From the NCBI RefSeq assembly GCF_001245615.1, contig NZ_CWKH01000002.1, positions 248,001-312,000 of the forward strand: a stretch of DNA of 64,000 bases, read 5' to 3'. This stretch comes from Mycolicibacterium neworleansense (GTDB lineage: Bacteria; Actinomycetota; Actinomycetes; Mycobacteriales; Mycobacteriaceae). Both the position numbers and the translations under genes were made by a program. Below are positions 19,022 through 27,396 of this stretch, piece after piece (within the stretch, counting starts at the first letter, position 1; each line of letters starts with the position of its first letter). The notes under the pieces were generated by a model that was not told where the DNA came from, ran no database searches, and saw nothing but the letters and a program-made list of their open reading frames with translations.

Positions 19022-19435
19022 TCAACTTTGTTTCCAAGGCAGACCGACTGCCTTCCAGCCGGTACCGCCGCGGTGGCGGTTCTCGTCGAGATTGCCCTCG
19101 AACCCGTCGAGCACGTTGTAGGACGGCGCGATGCCGGCGGCGGTGGCGGCCTCGGCAGCGCCGATCGAACGGTTGCCGGAGCGACACAGGAACACCACCG
19201 GCCGCTCACCCGGGGTCACCCCGGACGTGACGAGATCATCGACGAACGCATCGTTGTGGCTGCCGTCGGTCCGGTTCCACTCCACGTACACCACGTCACG
19301 CTCAAGGGTGGACAGGTCCGGCACACCGACGAACCGCCATTCGGCGTCGGTGCGACAGTCCACCAGCACGGCCTCGGAGTTCTCACTCAGAAGTTTCCAG
19401 GCCTCCTCAGGCGTGATATCTCCCGCATAGCTCAC
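19022..19435 (-). CDS. Rhodanese-like sulfurtransferase (Rv0390-like)
   Basis: 137 aa from the GTG at 19435, which overlaps the stop of the preceding gene as GTGA; an ATG 36 nt upstream also exists, but the coupled GTG fits the family start (SYAGDITPEEAW). Single rhodanese domain: VLVDCRTDAEW, and the active-site loop FLCRSGNRS with the persulfide-forming Cys. Immediately upstream of metZ, suggesting sulfur transfer connected to homocysteine formation. Confidence 0.9.
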   Translation of the reverse strand: MSYAGDITPEEAWKLLSENSEAVLVDCRTDAEWRFVGVPDLSTLERDVVYVEWNRTDGSHNDAFVDDLVTSGVTPGERPVVFLCRSGNRSIGAAEAATAAGIAPSYNVLDGFEGNLDENRHRGGTGWKAVGLPWKQS

Positions 19436-19884
19436 GGGCGTGAGTCTCCCATACTCGAACAGACGCGCCATTGGCCGTCCTCACGCACGAAGGACGTCTC
19501 GCTGTTCACCTTGGCGTCGGGGGTGTTGCCGAAGTGGTAGACCACCTTCGCGGTGGCCCGGTCACCCTCGACGCGCACGTCAGTCACGTCGTCCACGTAC
19601 CTGGCACCCTTCTTGGCCACCGAATCGCGCTGGCGGGCAATGAAATCTGCCTCGGGAACCCGCTGGGCGGCGCAGGTGTAATCGGAGAATTCGCGGAAAC
19701 TCTCGCGCTGCAGGGCGTCGTTCTGGCCGACCGCCGCGAGGCTTACCTTCTGCTCCTCGCTCCGCCCGTCGCTGCCGAACGTGTTGAGCAGGACCACAAC
19801 GATCACCGCGAGCACAATGACCGCCAGGGCACCCAGGAACGGCGCCATCGTGGGCCGATCGGCCCCCGATTCGTCCTCAGTCAT
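19432..19884 (-). CDS. Membrane-anchored hypothetical protein with NTF2-like tail
   Basis: 150 aa. Short acidic N-terminus, one transmembrane segment (about residues 15-36, LGALAVIVLAVIVVVLL), then an extracytoplasmic domain with FSDYTCAAQRVPEADFIARQ and a C-terminal SFVREDGQWRVC strand, the pattern of DUF4878/NTF2-like mycobacterial surface proteins. It lies between purT (6 nt) and the rhodanese (overlap) in one operon. Function unknown. Confidence 0.75.
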   Translation of the reverse strand: MTEDESGADRPTMAPFLGALAVIVLAVIVVVLLNTFGSDGRSEEQKVSLAAVGQNDALQRESFREFSDYTCAAQRVPEADFIARQRDSVAKKGARYVDDVTDVRVEGDRATAKVVYHFGNTPDAKVNSETSFVREDGQWRVCSSMGDSRP

Positions 19885-19890
19885 CCCGGC

Positions 19891-21189
19891 CTACCACAGC
19901 TTGCGCAGCGCGGTGCCGACCCGGCGCGCACGGTCACGGGCGATGATGACGTCGGGAGCGGTGGCCAGCGCGACCCCCAGACGGCGCGGGGCCTCGGATT
20001 CACCCGGGCGGCCGAACAGCCGCACATCGCTCTCCGAGGTGGCCAACGCCTCACCCAACACCGTGCTGATGTCGGCTGACGGCTCGCCGGCATCGGCCCC
20101 GCCGTAGCTGACCTCGGCGGCCGCCGGCGAGATCATGATGGTGTCCACCGCCAGCCCCAGGATCGCCCTGGCATGCATCTCGAACTCGGACAACCGCTGC
20201 GAACGCAGCGTCACCAGGCCGCTGTCGTGCGGACGGATCCGGACGTCGGAGAAGTACACGTCGTCGCCCTGAACCAGCAGCTCGACCCCGAAGACGCCGC
20301 GTCCGCCCAGCGAGTTGACGATCCGCGCGGAGATGGACTTCGCGGCGTCCAGCGCCGCCGGTGACAGCGGCTGAGGCTGCCACGACTCCAGCACATCGGT
20401 ACCCACCTGGCGGTGCCCGATCGGCTCGCAGAACTGCACGCCGGGACCGCTCGGCCCGGTGGTGCGCACGGTCAGCATCGTGATCTCGTATTCGACCTCG
20501 ACGACGGACTCGGCCAGCACCCGGTTGTGCGCCATGTGTCCGGCGGTGGTGGCCCGCTGCCAGGCCGGCTCGACGTCATCGGGACGCAGCAGCACCGACT
20601 CACCGTCGCGCTGCGCGCCCACCACCGGCTTGACCACCAGCGGGAAGCCGGCATGCTCGGCCACCGCGGTCAACTCGTCGACCGACCCGGCGAACCAGAA
20701 CGGCACGGTGGGCAGGCCCAGCTCGTCCGATGCCAGCCGGCGCAGACCCTCGCGGTCCTGACTGAGCCGGATGCTGCGCGGGGCCGGCAGCACCTCGATG
20801 TCGCCTCGTTCGGCCACCGCGATCAGTGCGTCGGCGGCGATGACACCCGACTCAGCCACCACATAACGCGGCTTCTCCCGCTCGATCAGCGCGGCGAGTT
20901 CCTCGGCGTCGTTCATCTTGATCACCGCCGAGCGGTCCGCGACGCCGTGCGCAGGTGCGTAGTACCGGTCGGCGGCGACGACGACGCCGCCCAGCCGCTG
21001 GAAGGCCAGCGCCAGCTCACGGCTCAGATCGCCCGACCCCAGCAGCAGAACCGTGGCCGCCGAGTCGGCGGGTTTGACGACTTCCCGTCCATTGTCAGAC
21101 GGGGTGGCCTCGGCCGGAGCATCTTCGGCGCCGTCGACCTGATCGTCGGTCAGGTCATCGGTCTGCGCGTCCTCAATCGATTCACTCAT
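19891..21189 (-). CDS. purT: Formate-dependent phosphoribosylglycinamide formyltransferase
   Basis: 432 aa from ATG 21189 (MSESIEDAQ). ATP-grasp enzyme that adds formate to GAR in purine synthesis, independent of folate. Visible: VLLLGSGDLSRELALAFQRLG, RLASDELGLPT, FPLVVKPVVGAQRDG, GVFGVELLVQGDDVYFSDVR and RPHDSGLVTL. A 45-residue acidic N-terminal extension precedes the conserved domain. First gene of the five-gene operon leading to metZ, matching Rv0389-Rv0391 order. Confidence 0.93.
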   Translation of the reverse strand: MSESIEDAQTDDLTDDQVDGAEDAPAEATPSDNGREVVKPADSAATVLLLGSGDLSRELALAFQRLGGVVVAADRYYAPAHGVADRSAVIKMNDAEELAALIEREKPRYVVAESGVIAADALIAVAERGDIEVLPAPRSIRLSQDREGLRRLASDELGLPTVPFWFAGSVDELTAVAEHAGFPLVVKPVVGAQRDGESVLLRPDDVEPAWQRATTAGHMAHNRVLAESVVEVEYEITMLTVRTTGPSGPGVQFCEPIGHRQVGTDVLESWQPQPLSPAALDAAKSISARIVNSLGGRGVFGVELLVQGDDVYFSDVRIRPHDSGLVTLRSQRLSEFEMHARAILGLAVDTIMISPAAAEVSYGGADAGEPSADISTVLGEALATSESDVRLFGRPGESEAPRRLGVALATAPDVIIARDRARRVGTALRKLW

Positions 21190-21213
21190 CGCACACACCA
21201 GCCTGCCAGATCG

Positions 21214-21516
21214 TCACCCGACCCGATGGTCGATATAGCACCAACGCCAACTCTCGCCGGGCTCCGCCGAACGCATGACCGGATGACCGCTTTGCTGAAA
21301 GTGCTTGGTGGCATGCTGATGCGGGCTCGAGTCACAACAACCGACGTGGCCGCACGCCATGCACATCCGCAGATGCGCCCAGTTGCTCTCGCCGAGCTCC
21401 TCGCATTCCTGGCAATGTCCGGGGGTCAACGGTTGCGGCTCGTCGACCTCGGCGTCGAGATGCGCACAGGTGCGAGGCGCCGGATTCTGCTCACGCCGAC
21501 GTGATCTCCTCAACAT
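21214..21516 (-). CDS. UBP-type zinc-finger protein
   Basis: 100 aa from ATG 21516 (MLRRSRRREQ). A stand-alone UBP-type zinc finger like that of eukaryotic ubiquitin hydrolases: CAHLD, CQECEELGESNWAHLRMC, CGHVGCCDSSPHQHA, GHPVMRS and EPGESWRWCY, with all Cys/His ligands present. In bacteria this domain is small and of unknown function, sometimes fused or adjacent to Na+/H+ antiporters; here the antiporter is divergent, 43 nt away. A regulatory role on the antiporter is an inference. Confidence 0.85.
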   Translation of the reverse strand: MLRRSRRREQNPAPRTCAHLDAEVDEPQPLTPGHCQECEELGESNWAHLRMCMACGHVGCCDSSPHQHATKHFQQSGHPVMRSAEPGESWRWCYIDHRVG

Positions 21517-21559
21517 GTTGATCAAGGATAGGCACGGCACACGAAGGAGGAACGACAAC

Positions 21560-23152
21560 GTGGGTGCCTCACTCCTGGCGGCGCTGGTCGCCGCAGTCTT
21601 GCTGGCCGCCGTCGCGCGCCGCTTCGACGTCTCGGCGCCGCTGGCGCTCGTGGTGGCCGGGCTGGCCTGCAGCGCGCTGCCCGGCTTCGACGATGTCCAT
21701 CTGGATCCCGAGCTTGTGCTGTTCGTGATCCTGCCGCCGCTGCTGTGGTCGGCGGGGCTGGAGAGCAGTTACGTGGCGCTGCGCCGCAACATCCGGCCGA
21801 TCGGGCTGCTGGCCGTCGGGTTGCCGCTGGCCACGACGTTCGTCGTCGGCATCGTGGCCTACCACACGGTGCCGGAACTGACCGTCGCCGCGGCGCTGAC
21901 CCTCGGCGCCATCGTGGCCCCGCCCGACGCGGTCTCGGCCACCGCGGTCGGCCGTCGGCTCGGCCTGCCCCGGCGCACCATGACCCTGCTCGGCGGGGAG
22001 AGCCTGCTCAACGACGCCACCGCGCTGACCGCCTACAAGGTCGCCCTGGGAGCCGCGATCGGGACGGCGGCCACCTGGAGCAGCGGCTTGGTGACCTTCG
22101 CGCTGGCCGCGGTCGGCGGCGTCGTGGTCGGCGGGGTGATCGGGATGGCGGTGCACTACGTCCGCACCCGGCTCGACGACCCGCTGGTCGAGAGCGCGAT
22201 CGGCCTGGTGGCCCCGTTCTTCATCTACCTGCTCGCCGAGGAGATCCACGGCTCGGGAGTGCTGGCCGTCGTGGTGGCGGCCCTGCTGCTGGGCCAGCGG
22301 GAGACGCAGGCCGGGTATGCCACCCGGCTCCAGGACAAGGCGGTGTGGAAGGCCCTGCAGCTGATCCTGGAATCGTTCGCGTTCCTGTTGATCGGTCTGC
22401 AGCTGCCCAAGGTGATCGGCGAACTGGCCGGCATCTCGGCAGCAACCCTGGCGATCTCGTCGGCGGCCGTGCTCACCGCGGTGATCGGGGTGCGGATCGT
22501 GTGGGTATACGGCTCGACGTACATACCCCGGCTGCTGTCCAAGAAGCTCTGCTCCCACGAGCCCGCACCGTCCACCGGGCAGTTGTTCGTGGTGGCCTGG
22601 GCGGGCATGCGCGGCGTGGTCTCGTTGGCCGCGGCCTTCGGTGTTCCCGCCACCACCCTGGCCGGCGATCCGTTCCCCGGCCGCCCGCAGTTGGTGTTCC
22701 TGACCTTCGTGGTCGTGGTCGGGACGCTGTTGCTGCACGGGCTGACGCTGCCGTGGTTCATCCGGGTGCTCGGTGCCCAGGGCGACGAGGCGCACAGCGA
22801 TGCGATCGCCACCGCCGCGGCCCAGGACAAGGCGGCCCGCGCCGCGGCAGAACGGCTCGACACGTTGATGGCCGAACAACCGGCCACCAACGACGTGCCC
22901 GAACGTGCCGCCGACGTGCTGCGGGCGTGGAACACCCGGCGCCGCAACGCCGCGTGGGAGCGGCTGGGACGCGACGACGCCGACATCGGCGAGAGCCCGG
23001 CGTCGGCATTCCGCCGGCTGCGACTGGAAATGCTTGCCGCCGAACGCGACACGTTCATCGCCGAGCGCGACGCAGGCCACATCGACGACGAGGTCCTGCG
23101 TACTGTGCTGCATGGGCTCGATCTGGAAGAGGCAACACTGAATCGTGATTAA
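21560..23152 (+). CDS. Na+/H+ antiporter, CPA1 (NhaP/YjcE) type
   Basis: 530 aa from GTG 21560, chosen because a strong ribosome site GAAGGAGG lies at 21543-21550. Twelve or so membrane segments; the CPA1 core is visible in GAIVAPPDAVSATAVGRRLG and GESLLNDATALTAYK (the N-D pair for cation/proton binding), with GMRGVVSLAAAFG later. A hydrophilic C-terminal tail of about 120 residues likely regulates it. Its stop overlaps the start of the MMPL gene by 8 nt. Confidence 0.9.
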   Translation: MGASLLAALVAAVLLAAVARRFDVSAPLALVVAGLACSALPGFDDVHLDPELVLFVILPPLLWSAGLESSYVALRRNIRPIGLLAVGLPLATTFVVGIVAYHTVPELTVAAALTLGAIVAPPDAVSATAVGRRLGLPRRTMTLLGGESLLNDATALTAYKVALGAAIGTAATWSSGLVTFALAAVGGVVVGGVIGMAVHYVRTRLDDPLVESAIGLVAPFFIYLLAEEIHGSGVLAVVVAALLLGQRETQAGYATRLQDKAVWKALQLILESFAFLLIGLQLPKVIGELAGISAATLAISSAAVLTAVIGVRIVWVYGSTYIPRLLSKKLCSHEPAPSTGQLFVVAWAGMRGVVSLAAAFGVPATTLAGDPFPGRPQLVFLTFVVVVGTLLLHGLTLPWFIRVLGAQGDEAHSDAIATAAAQDKAARAAAERLDTLMAEQPATNDVPERAADVLRAWNTRRRNAAWERLGRDDADIGESPASAFRRLRLEMLAAERDTFIAERDAGHIDDEVLRTVLHGLDLEEATLNRD

Positions 23153-25151
23153 ACGTTTGGCGTGGCTGGCCGTACTGGTCGTGGTGGTCTCCGGCGGTCT
23201 GCTGGGCCTGCTCAGCGGCAGCGACGCCGCCTCTCAGTCACCGGTCGCCGTTCCCTCCGATGCCGAGTCGGCGCGCGCCGACGCCCTGCGTGCCAAGTTC
23301 CCCGGCGGAGATCAGGTTCCGGCGATCCTCGTGGTGACCCGCACCGACGGCGGCGAACTCACCATCACCGACGTCGACGCCACCGCCGATGCGCGCCACC
23401 GGATGTCCGATGCGCCCGGCCCGCCGGTCATCGTCGCCAACGACGGCAAGGCCGCGGTGGCCACCGTGCCGCTGAAGTCCGGCCTGTCCGGGTTCGCGCT
23501 GAACGACGCCGTCAAGGATCTGCGCACCACCGCCACCAACGGCTTACCCGCCGGGCTGCGGGCCGAGATCACCGGCGGCCCCGCGTTCGGCGCCGACATC
23601 GCCAATTCGTTTGCCGGAGCCAACATCACACTGCTCGCGGTGACCGCGACGGTGGTAGCCCTGCTGCTCATCGTCACCTACCGCTCGCCGGTGCTGTGGC
23701 TGGTGCCGCTGCTGGTCATCGCCTTCGCCGACCGTGTGGGCGCCGTCGTCGGGACCGCGGTGGCCTCCGGATTGGGCCTGAGCCCGGACGGGTCGACATC
23801 GGGCATCACCAGCGTGCTGGTGTTCGGCGCTGGCACCAACTATGCGTTGCTGCTGATCTCGCGGTACCGGGAGGAACTCGGGCGGACCGACCAGCATCGC
23901 GAAGCCTTGACGGTGGCGCTGCGCGCCGCCGCCCCGGCGATCGTGGCCAGCAACGCCACCGTGGTGCTGGCCCTGCTGACCCTGCTGTTCGCCTCCGCGC
24001 CGAGCAACCGCAGCCTCGGCGTACAGGCCGCATCCGGTCTGGTGGTCGCCGCGATCTTCGTCCTCGTGGTGCTGCCGCCGCTGCTCGCCCTGTGCGGCAA
24101 GCGGCTGTTCTGGCCGTTCATCCCCAAGGTCGGCGCCACACCGCTGACCGAAAGTGGTATCTGGCACCGGATTGCGGACTCGGTGGCACGCAAGCCTGCC
24201 CGCGTTGCGGTGGCCTCGCTGGCCGGCCTGGCCGTGCTGTGCACCGCCCTGCTGGCCACACCGATCGGGCTGACACAGACCGAGCAGTTCCGCGTCAACG
24301 CCGAATCGGTGACCGGCTACCAGACCCTGGCCGCGCATTTCCCCAGCGGCCTGACCGACCCCACCCGCGTCATCGCTTCCACCGCGAAGGCTGGTGCGGT
24401 GCAACGGGCCATCACCGACACCCCCGGCGTCGTGTCCGCCGCGCCGGTCGGGCAGTCCCCGGACGGGCTGAGCCAGTGGTCGGTGGTGCTCAAAGCCGAA
24501 CCCGCCTCCGACGAGGCATTCGAAACCATTGACGCCCTGCGCGATTCGGTGCATTCCGCGGACCGCACCGCACTCGTGGGTGGGTCCGACGCCCAGGCCA
24601 GGGACACGGCCGCGGCAGCCCAACGCGACCGGCTGGTGGTGATCCCGGCGATCCTGGCGGTGGTGCTTGCGGTGCTCTACCTGCTGCTGCGCTCGGTGCT
24701 TGCGCCGCTGGTCCTGGTCGGGGTTACCGTGCTCAGCGCGCTGGCCGCGCTCGGACTCGGCGGCTGGGCCAGCGTGCACGTGTTCGGCTTCCCGGCCCTG
24801 GACAACAGCACCCCGCTGTTCGCGTTCCTGTTCCTCGTGGCCCTAGGCGTGGACTACACGATCTTCCTGGTCACCCGGGCGCGCGAAGAAACCCCCGAAC
24901 ACGGCACGCGGCAAGGCATCGTGCGCGCGGTGTCGGCCACCGGTGCGGTGATCACCAGTGCCGGCGTGGTGCTGGCAGCGGTCTTCTGCGTGCTGGGCGT
25001 CCTGCCGCTGATCGTGCTGACGCAGCTGGGCATCATCGTCGGCCTGGGCATCCTGCTGGACACCTTCGTGGTGCGTACCGTCATCATTCCCGCGCTGTTC
25101 ACGTTGATCGGCCCACGGATCTGGTGGCCAGGCCTGCACGCCGAGCGCTAG
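23145..25151 (+). CDS. MMPL-family transporter
   Basis: 668 aa from GTG 23145. RND-superfamily MMPL protein with two repeats, each of one TM helix, an exported domain and five TM helices; GVDYTIFLVTRARE marks the second half and FGAGTNYALLLISRYREE the first. Shorter than the large MmpL lipid exporters (about 950 aa), so it belongs with the compact MMPL group. Coupled to the antiporter upstream and followed within 2 nt by a hydrolase. The cargo is unknown; a lipid or a small toxic compound is possible. Confidence 0.88.
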   Translation: MIKRLAWLAVLVVVVSGGLLGLLSGSDAASQSPVAVPSDAESARADALRAKFPGGDQVPAILVVTRTDGGELTITDVDATADARHRMSDAPGPPVIVANDGKAAVATVPLKSGLSGFALNDAVKDLRTTATNGLPAGLRAEITGGPAFGADIANSFAGANITLLAVTATVVALLLIVTYRSPVLWLVPLLVIAFADRVGAVVGTAVASGLGLSPDGSTSGITSVLVFGAGTNYALLLISRYREELGRTDQHREALTVALRAAAPAIVASNATVVLALLTLLFASAPSNRSLGVQAASGLVVAAIFVLVVLPPLLALCGKRLFWPFIPKVGATPLTESGIWHRIADSVARKPARVAVASLAGLAVLCTALLATPIGLTQTEQFRVNAESVTGYQTLAAHFPSGLTDPTRVIASTAKAGAVQRAITDTPGVVSAAPVGQSPDGLSQWSVVLKAEPASDEAFETIDALRDSVHSADRTALVGGSDAQARDTAAAAQRDRLVVIPAILAVVLAVLYLLLRSVLAPLVLVGVTVLSALAALGLGGWASVHVFGFPALDNSTPLFAFLFLVALGVDYTIFLVTRAREETPEHGTRQGIVRAVSATGAVITSAGVVLAAVFCVLGVLPLIVLTQLGIIVGLGILLDTFVVRTVIIPALFTLIGPRIWWPGLHAER

Positions 25152-25152
25152 C

Positions 25153-25968
25153 TTGGCAGGTGTGCAGGAGCTGCGAGTACCGACGAAACTCGGCCGCCTC
25201 CGTGTCCAGGTCCGCGGCGAGGGCGATGCAATCCTGTTCTGGCCCAGCCTGTTGATGACAGGTGACATGTGGGCCGCGCAGGCAGCGGAGTTCAGCACCA
25301 CCCACCGGGTCATCCTCGTCGACCCGCCTGGCCACGGCGGCAGCGAAAAACTCACCGCGCCATTCAGTTTCACCGATTGCGCCGATACCGTCGCCGATAT
25401 CCTCGACGGGGTAGGGGTCGAACGAACGCATTTGGTCGGCAACTCGTGGGGCGGAATGATCGGCGGGACATTCGCGGCGGCGCACTCGAGCCGCGTCGGC
25501 CGGTCCGTGTTGATGAACTGCACGGCGTCGGCTGCCGGCGGGCGTCAGCGGTTCGAGTACGGGCTGCTGCTCCGCACGGCAAAGGTGCTCAACGGGATCC
25601 GCGGCCCCCTCACCCGGTCCGTGCTCAAGGCTTTCCTCGGACCGACCACGTTGCGTACGCGTCCCGAAGTGGTCTCCTTCGTGCGAGATGCGGCACACCG
25701 GGTAGACGTGGATTCCGCCGCTTGGGCAGTGCGAAGCGTCGTTCCGCGACGTCCGGATCAGCGAACCCTGCTGTCGCAGGTGCGTACCCCGGTACTCGTG
25801 GTCGCGGGCGCCGAGGACGCGACTTTCCCGCTCGCCGAGACCAAGGCGATGGCCGATTCCATCCCCGGCGCCGAGTTCGTGGTTGTCGACGGTGTCGCCC
25901 ACCTGGCCGCCCTGGAGAATCCAACCCTCACCAACGCCCTGATCAGGGACTTCCTCGAACACGCGTAG
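25153..25968 (+). CDS. Alpha/beta-fold hydrolase
   Basis: 271 aa from TTG 25153; a GTG at 25162 is an alternative start. Nucleophile elbow GNSWGG with Ser98, oxyanion region VDPPGHGGSEK, acid residue in VAGAEDATFP and catalytic His in DGVAHLAALENP. Typical of the esterase/haloalkane-dehalogenase-like fold. Follows the MMPL transporter directly, so it may act on the same substrate. Substrate unknown. Confidence 0.88.
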   Translation: MAGVQELRVPTKLGRLRVQVRGEGDAILFWPSLLMTGDMWAAQAAEFSTTHRVILVDPPGHGGSEKLTAPFSFTDCADTVADILDGVGVERTHLVGNSWGGMIGGTFAAAHSSRVGRSVLMNCTASAAGGRQRFEYGLLLRTAKVLNGIRGPLTRSVLKAFLGPTTLRTRPEVVSFVRDAAHRVDVDSAAWAVRSVVPRRPDQRTLLSQVRTPVLVVAGAEDATFPLAETKAMADSIPGAEFVVVDGVAHLAALENPTLTNALIRDFLEHA

Positions 25969-25977
25969 CGTCTAAGC

Positions 25978-27183
25978 ATGACTGAGCCGGTCACTCTGCC
26001 GCCGCTGCACATGCGGCGCAACGCCTTCGACCCCACGCCCGATCTGGGCGAGATCCGCGAGAACGACGGGGTACGCACCGTCATCAGTGCGCTGGGCAAC
26101 CCGGTGTACCTGATCACCCGCCACGAGGACGTCAAGGCCGTGCTGGGTGACCACGAACGGTTCTCCAATGCTCGACCACCGGGTTTCACCCTGCCCGGGG
26201 CGCCAGAGATGTCCGAGGAGGAGCTGGCCAGCGCACGGGCCGGCAACCTGTTGGGCCTGGATCCGCCCGAGCATCAGCGGCTGCGCCGCATGCTCACCGC
26301 GGAGTTCACCATCCGCCGGATGAAGCGTCTGGAACCGCGCATCATCGAGATCGTCGACGCCCGCCTCGACGCGATGACGGCGGCCGGCCCACCGTCCGAT
26401 CTGGTGGCCGACTTCGCACTCCCCATCCCGTCTCTTGTGATCTGCGAACTGCTCGGCGTGCCCTATGAGGACCGCGACGACTTCCAGCACCGCTCGACGC
26501 TCCAGCTCGACCTCTCGCTGCCCATCGCGGAACGCCTTGCGCTGCAACGGCAGAGCCGTGACTACATGCGTGGCCTTGTCCGGCGGGCCCGCCAGGATCC
26601 AGGCGAGGACATCCTCGGCATGCTCGTGCGCGAGCACGGTGACGAACTTTCCGACGACGAACTCGTCGGCATCGCCGGGCTGCTGTTGCTCGCCGGGCAC
26701 GAGACCACGTCGAACATGCTCGGCCTGGGCGTTCTGGCGCTGCTGCGCCACCCCGATCAGCTGGCCGCGGTACGCGACGACCCGGATGCCGTCGGCCCCG
26801 CCGTCGAGGAACTCCTGCGCTGGCTGTCCATCGTGCAGAACGCCATACCGCGGTTCACCACGACCGATGTCGACGTGGCCGGTGTGCGGATTCCCGCGGG
26901 CGAGTTGGTGTTTGCCTCACTGCCCGCGGGTAACCGCGACCCCGACTTCATCGACACCCCCGACGTCCTCGACATCAGCCGTGGCGCACCGGGACATCTT
27001 GCCTTCGGCCACGGCGTGCACCATTGCCTCGGCGCTCCGCTGGCCCGCATGGAGATGCGGATCGCCTTCCCGGCGCTGCTGCGCAGGTTCCCGGACCTCG
27101 CGCTTGCCGAACCCTTCGAGGACGTCGCCTACCGGTCTTTCCACTTCATCTACGGGCTCAAATCGTTGGCGGTAACGTGGTGA
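25978..27183 (+). CDS. Cytochrome P450
   Basis: 401 aa. Haem-binding loop FGHGVHHCLGAPLARME with Cys350, I-helix acid/Thr motif LLLAGHETTSN, and the E-x-x-R of the K-helix in VEELLRWLS. Soluble class-I bacterial P450, needing a ferredoxin and a reductase. A ferredoxin gene follows and overlaps or abuts it. Resembles the CYP105/CYP107-like group; the substrate is not predictable. Confidence 0.93.
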   Translation: MTEPVTLPPLHMRRNAFDPTPDLGEIRENDGVRTVISALGNPVYLITRHEDVKAVLGDHERFSNARPPGFTLPGAPEMSEEELASARAGNLLGLDPPEHQRLRRMLTAEFTIRRMKRLEPRIIEIVDARLDAMTAAGPPSDLVADFALPIPSLVICELLGVPYEDRDDFQHRSTLQLDLSLPIAERLALQRQSRDYMRGLVRRARQDPGEDILGMLVREHGDELSDDELVGIAGLLLLAGHETTSNMLGLGVLALLRHPDQLAAVRDDPDAVGPAVEELLRWLSIVQNAIPRFTTTDVDVAGVRIPAGELVFASLPAGNRDPDFIDTPDVLDISRGAPGHLAFGHGVHHCLGAPLARMEMRIAFPALLRRFPDLALAEPFEDVAYRSFHFIYGLKSLAVTW

Positions 27184-27188
27184 ACGCC

Positions 27189-27383
27189 ATGAAAGTAGAA
27201 GCAGATCGAGACGCCTGCATCGCCTCGGGCAACTGCGTGATGGTCTCCGACGCCATCTTCGATCAGGACGACGACGGCGTGGTCCAGGTCCTCCTCGACG
27301 AGGTGCCCGACGATCAGCTCGACAAGGCGCGCCAGGCCGTCAAGCTGTGCCCGGCATCAGCATTGAAGCTGACCGGGGAGTGA
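27189..27383 (+). CDS. [3Fe-4S] ferredoxin partner of the P450
   Basis: 64 aa from ATG 27189; a GTG at 27180 overlaps the P450 stop as GTGA and would add three residues, so either start is possible. Single-cluster ferredoxin: Cys10 and Cys16 in CIASGNC, and Cys54 in LCPASAL. The position of the usual fourth ligand is occupied by Ser, the pattern CXX?XXC(X)nCP seen in mycobacterial P450 redox partners. Delivers electrons to the upstream P450. Confidence 0.92.
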   Translation: MKVEADRDACIASGNCVMVSDAIFDQDDDGVVQVLLDEVPDDQLDKARQAVKLCPASALKLTGE

Positions 27384-27396
27384 CGCGCGGTACCAC

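Noticed and set aside
21569..23113. 514-codon minus-strand frame opposite the antiporter
   Set aside because: Gln/Arg/His-rich shadow; the antiporter has a strong ribosome site and clear membrane motifs.
23162..24532. 456-codon plus-strand frame inside the MMPL gene
   Set aside because: Arg-rich out-of-frame reading of a clear MMPL gene.
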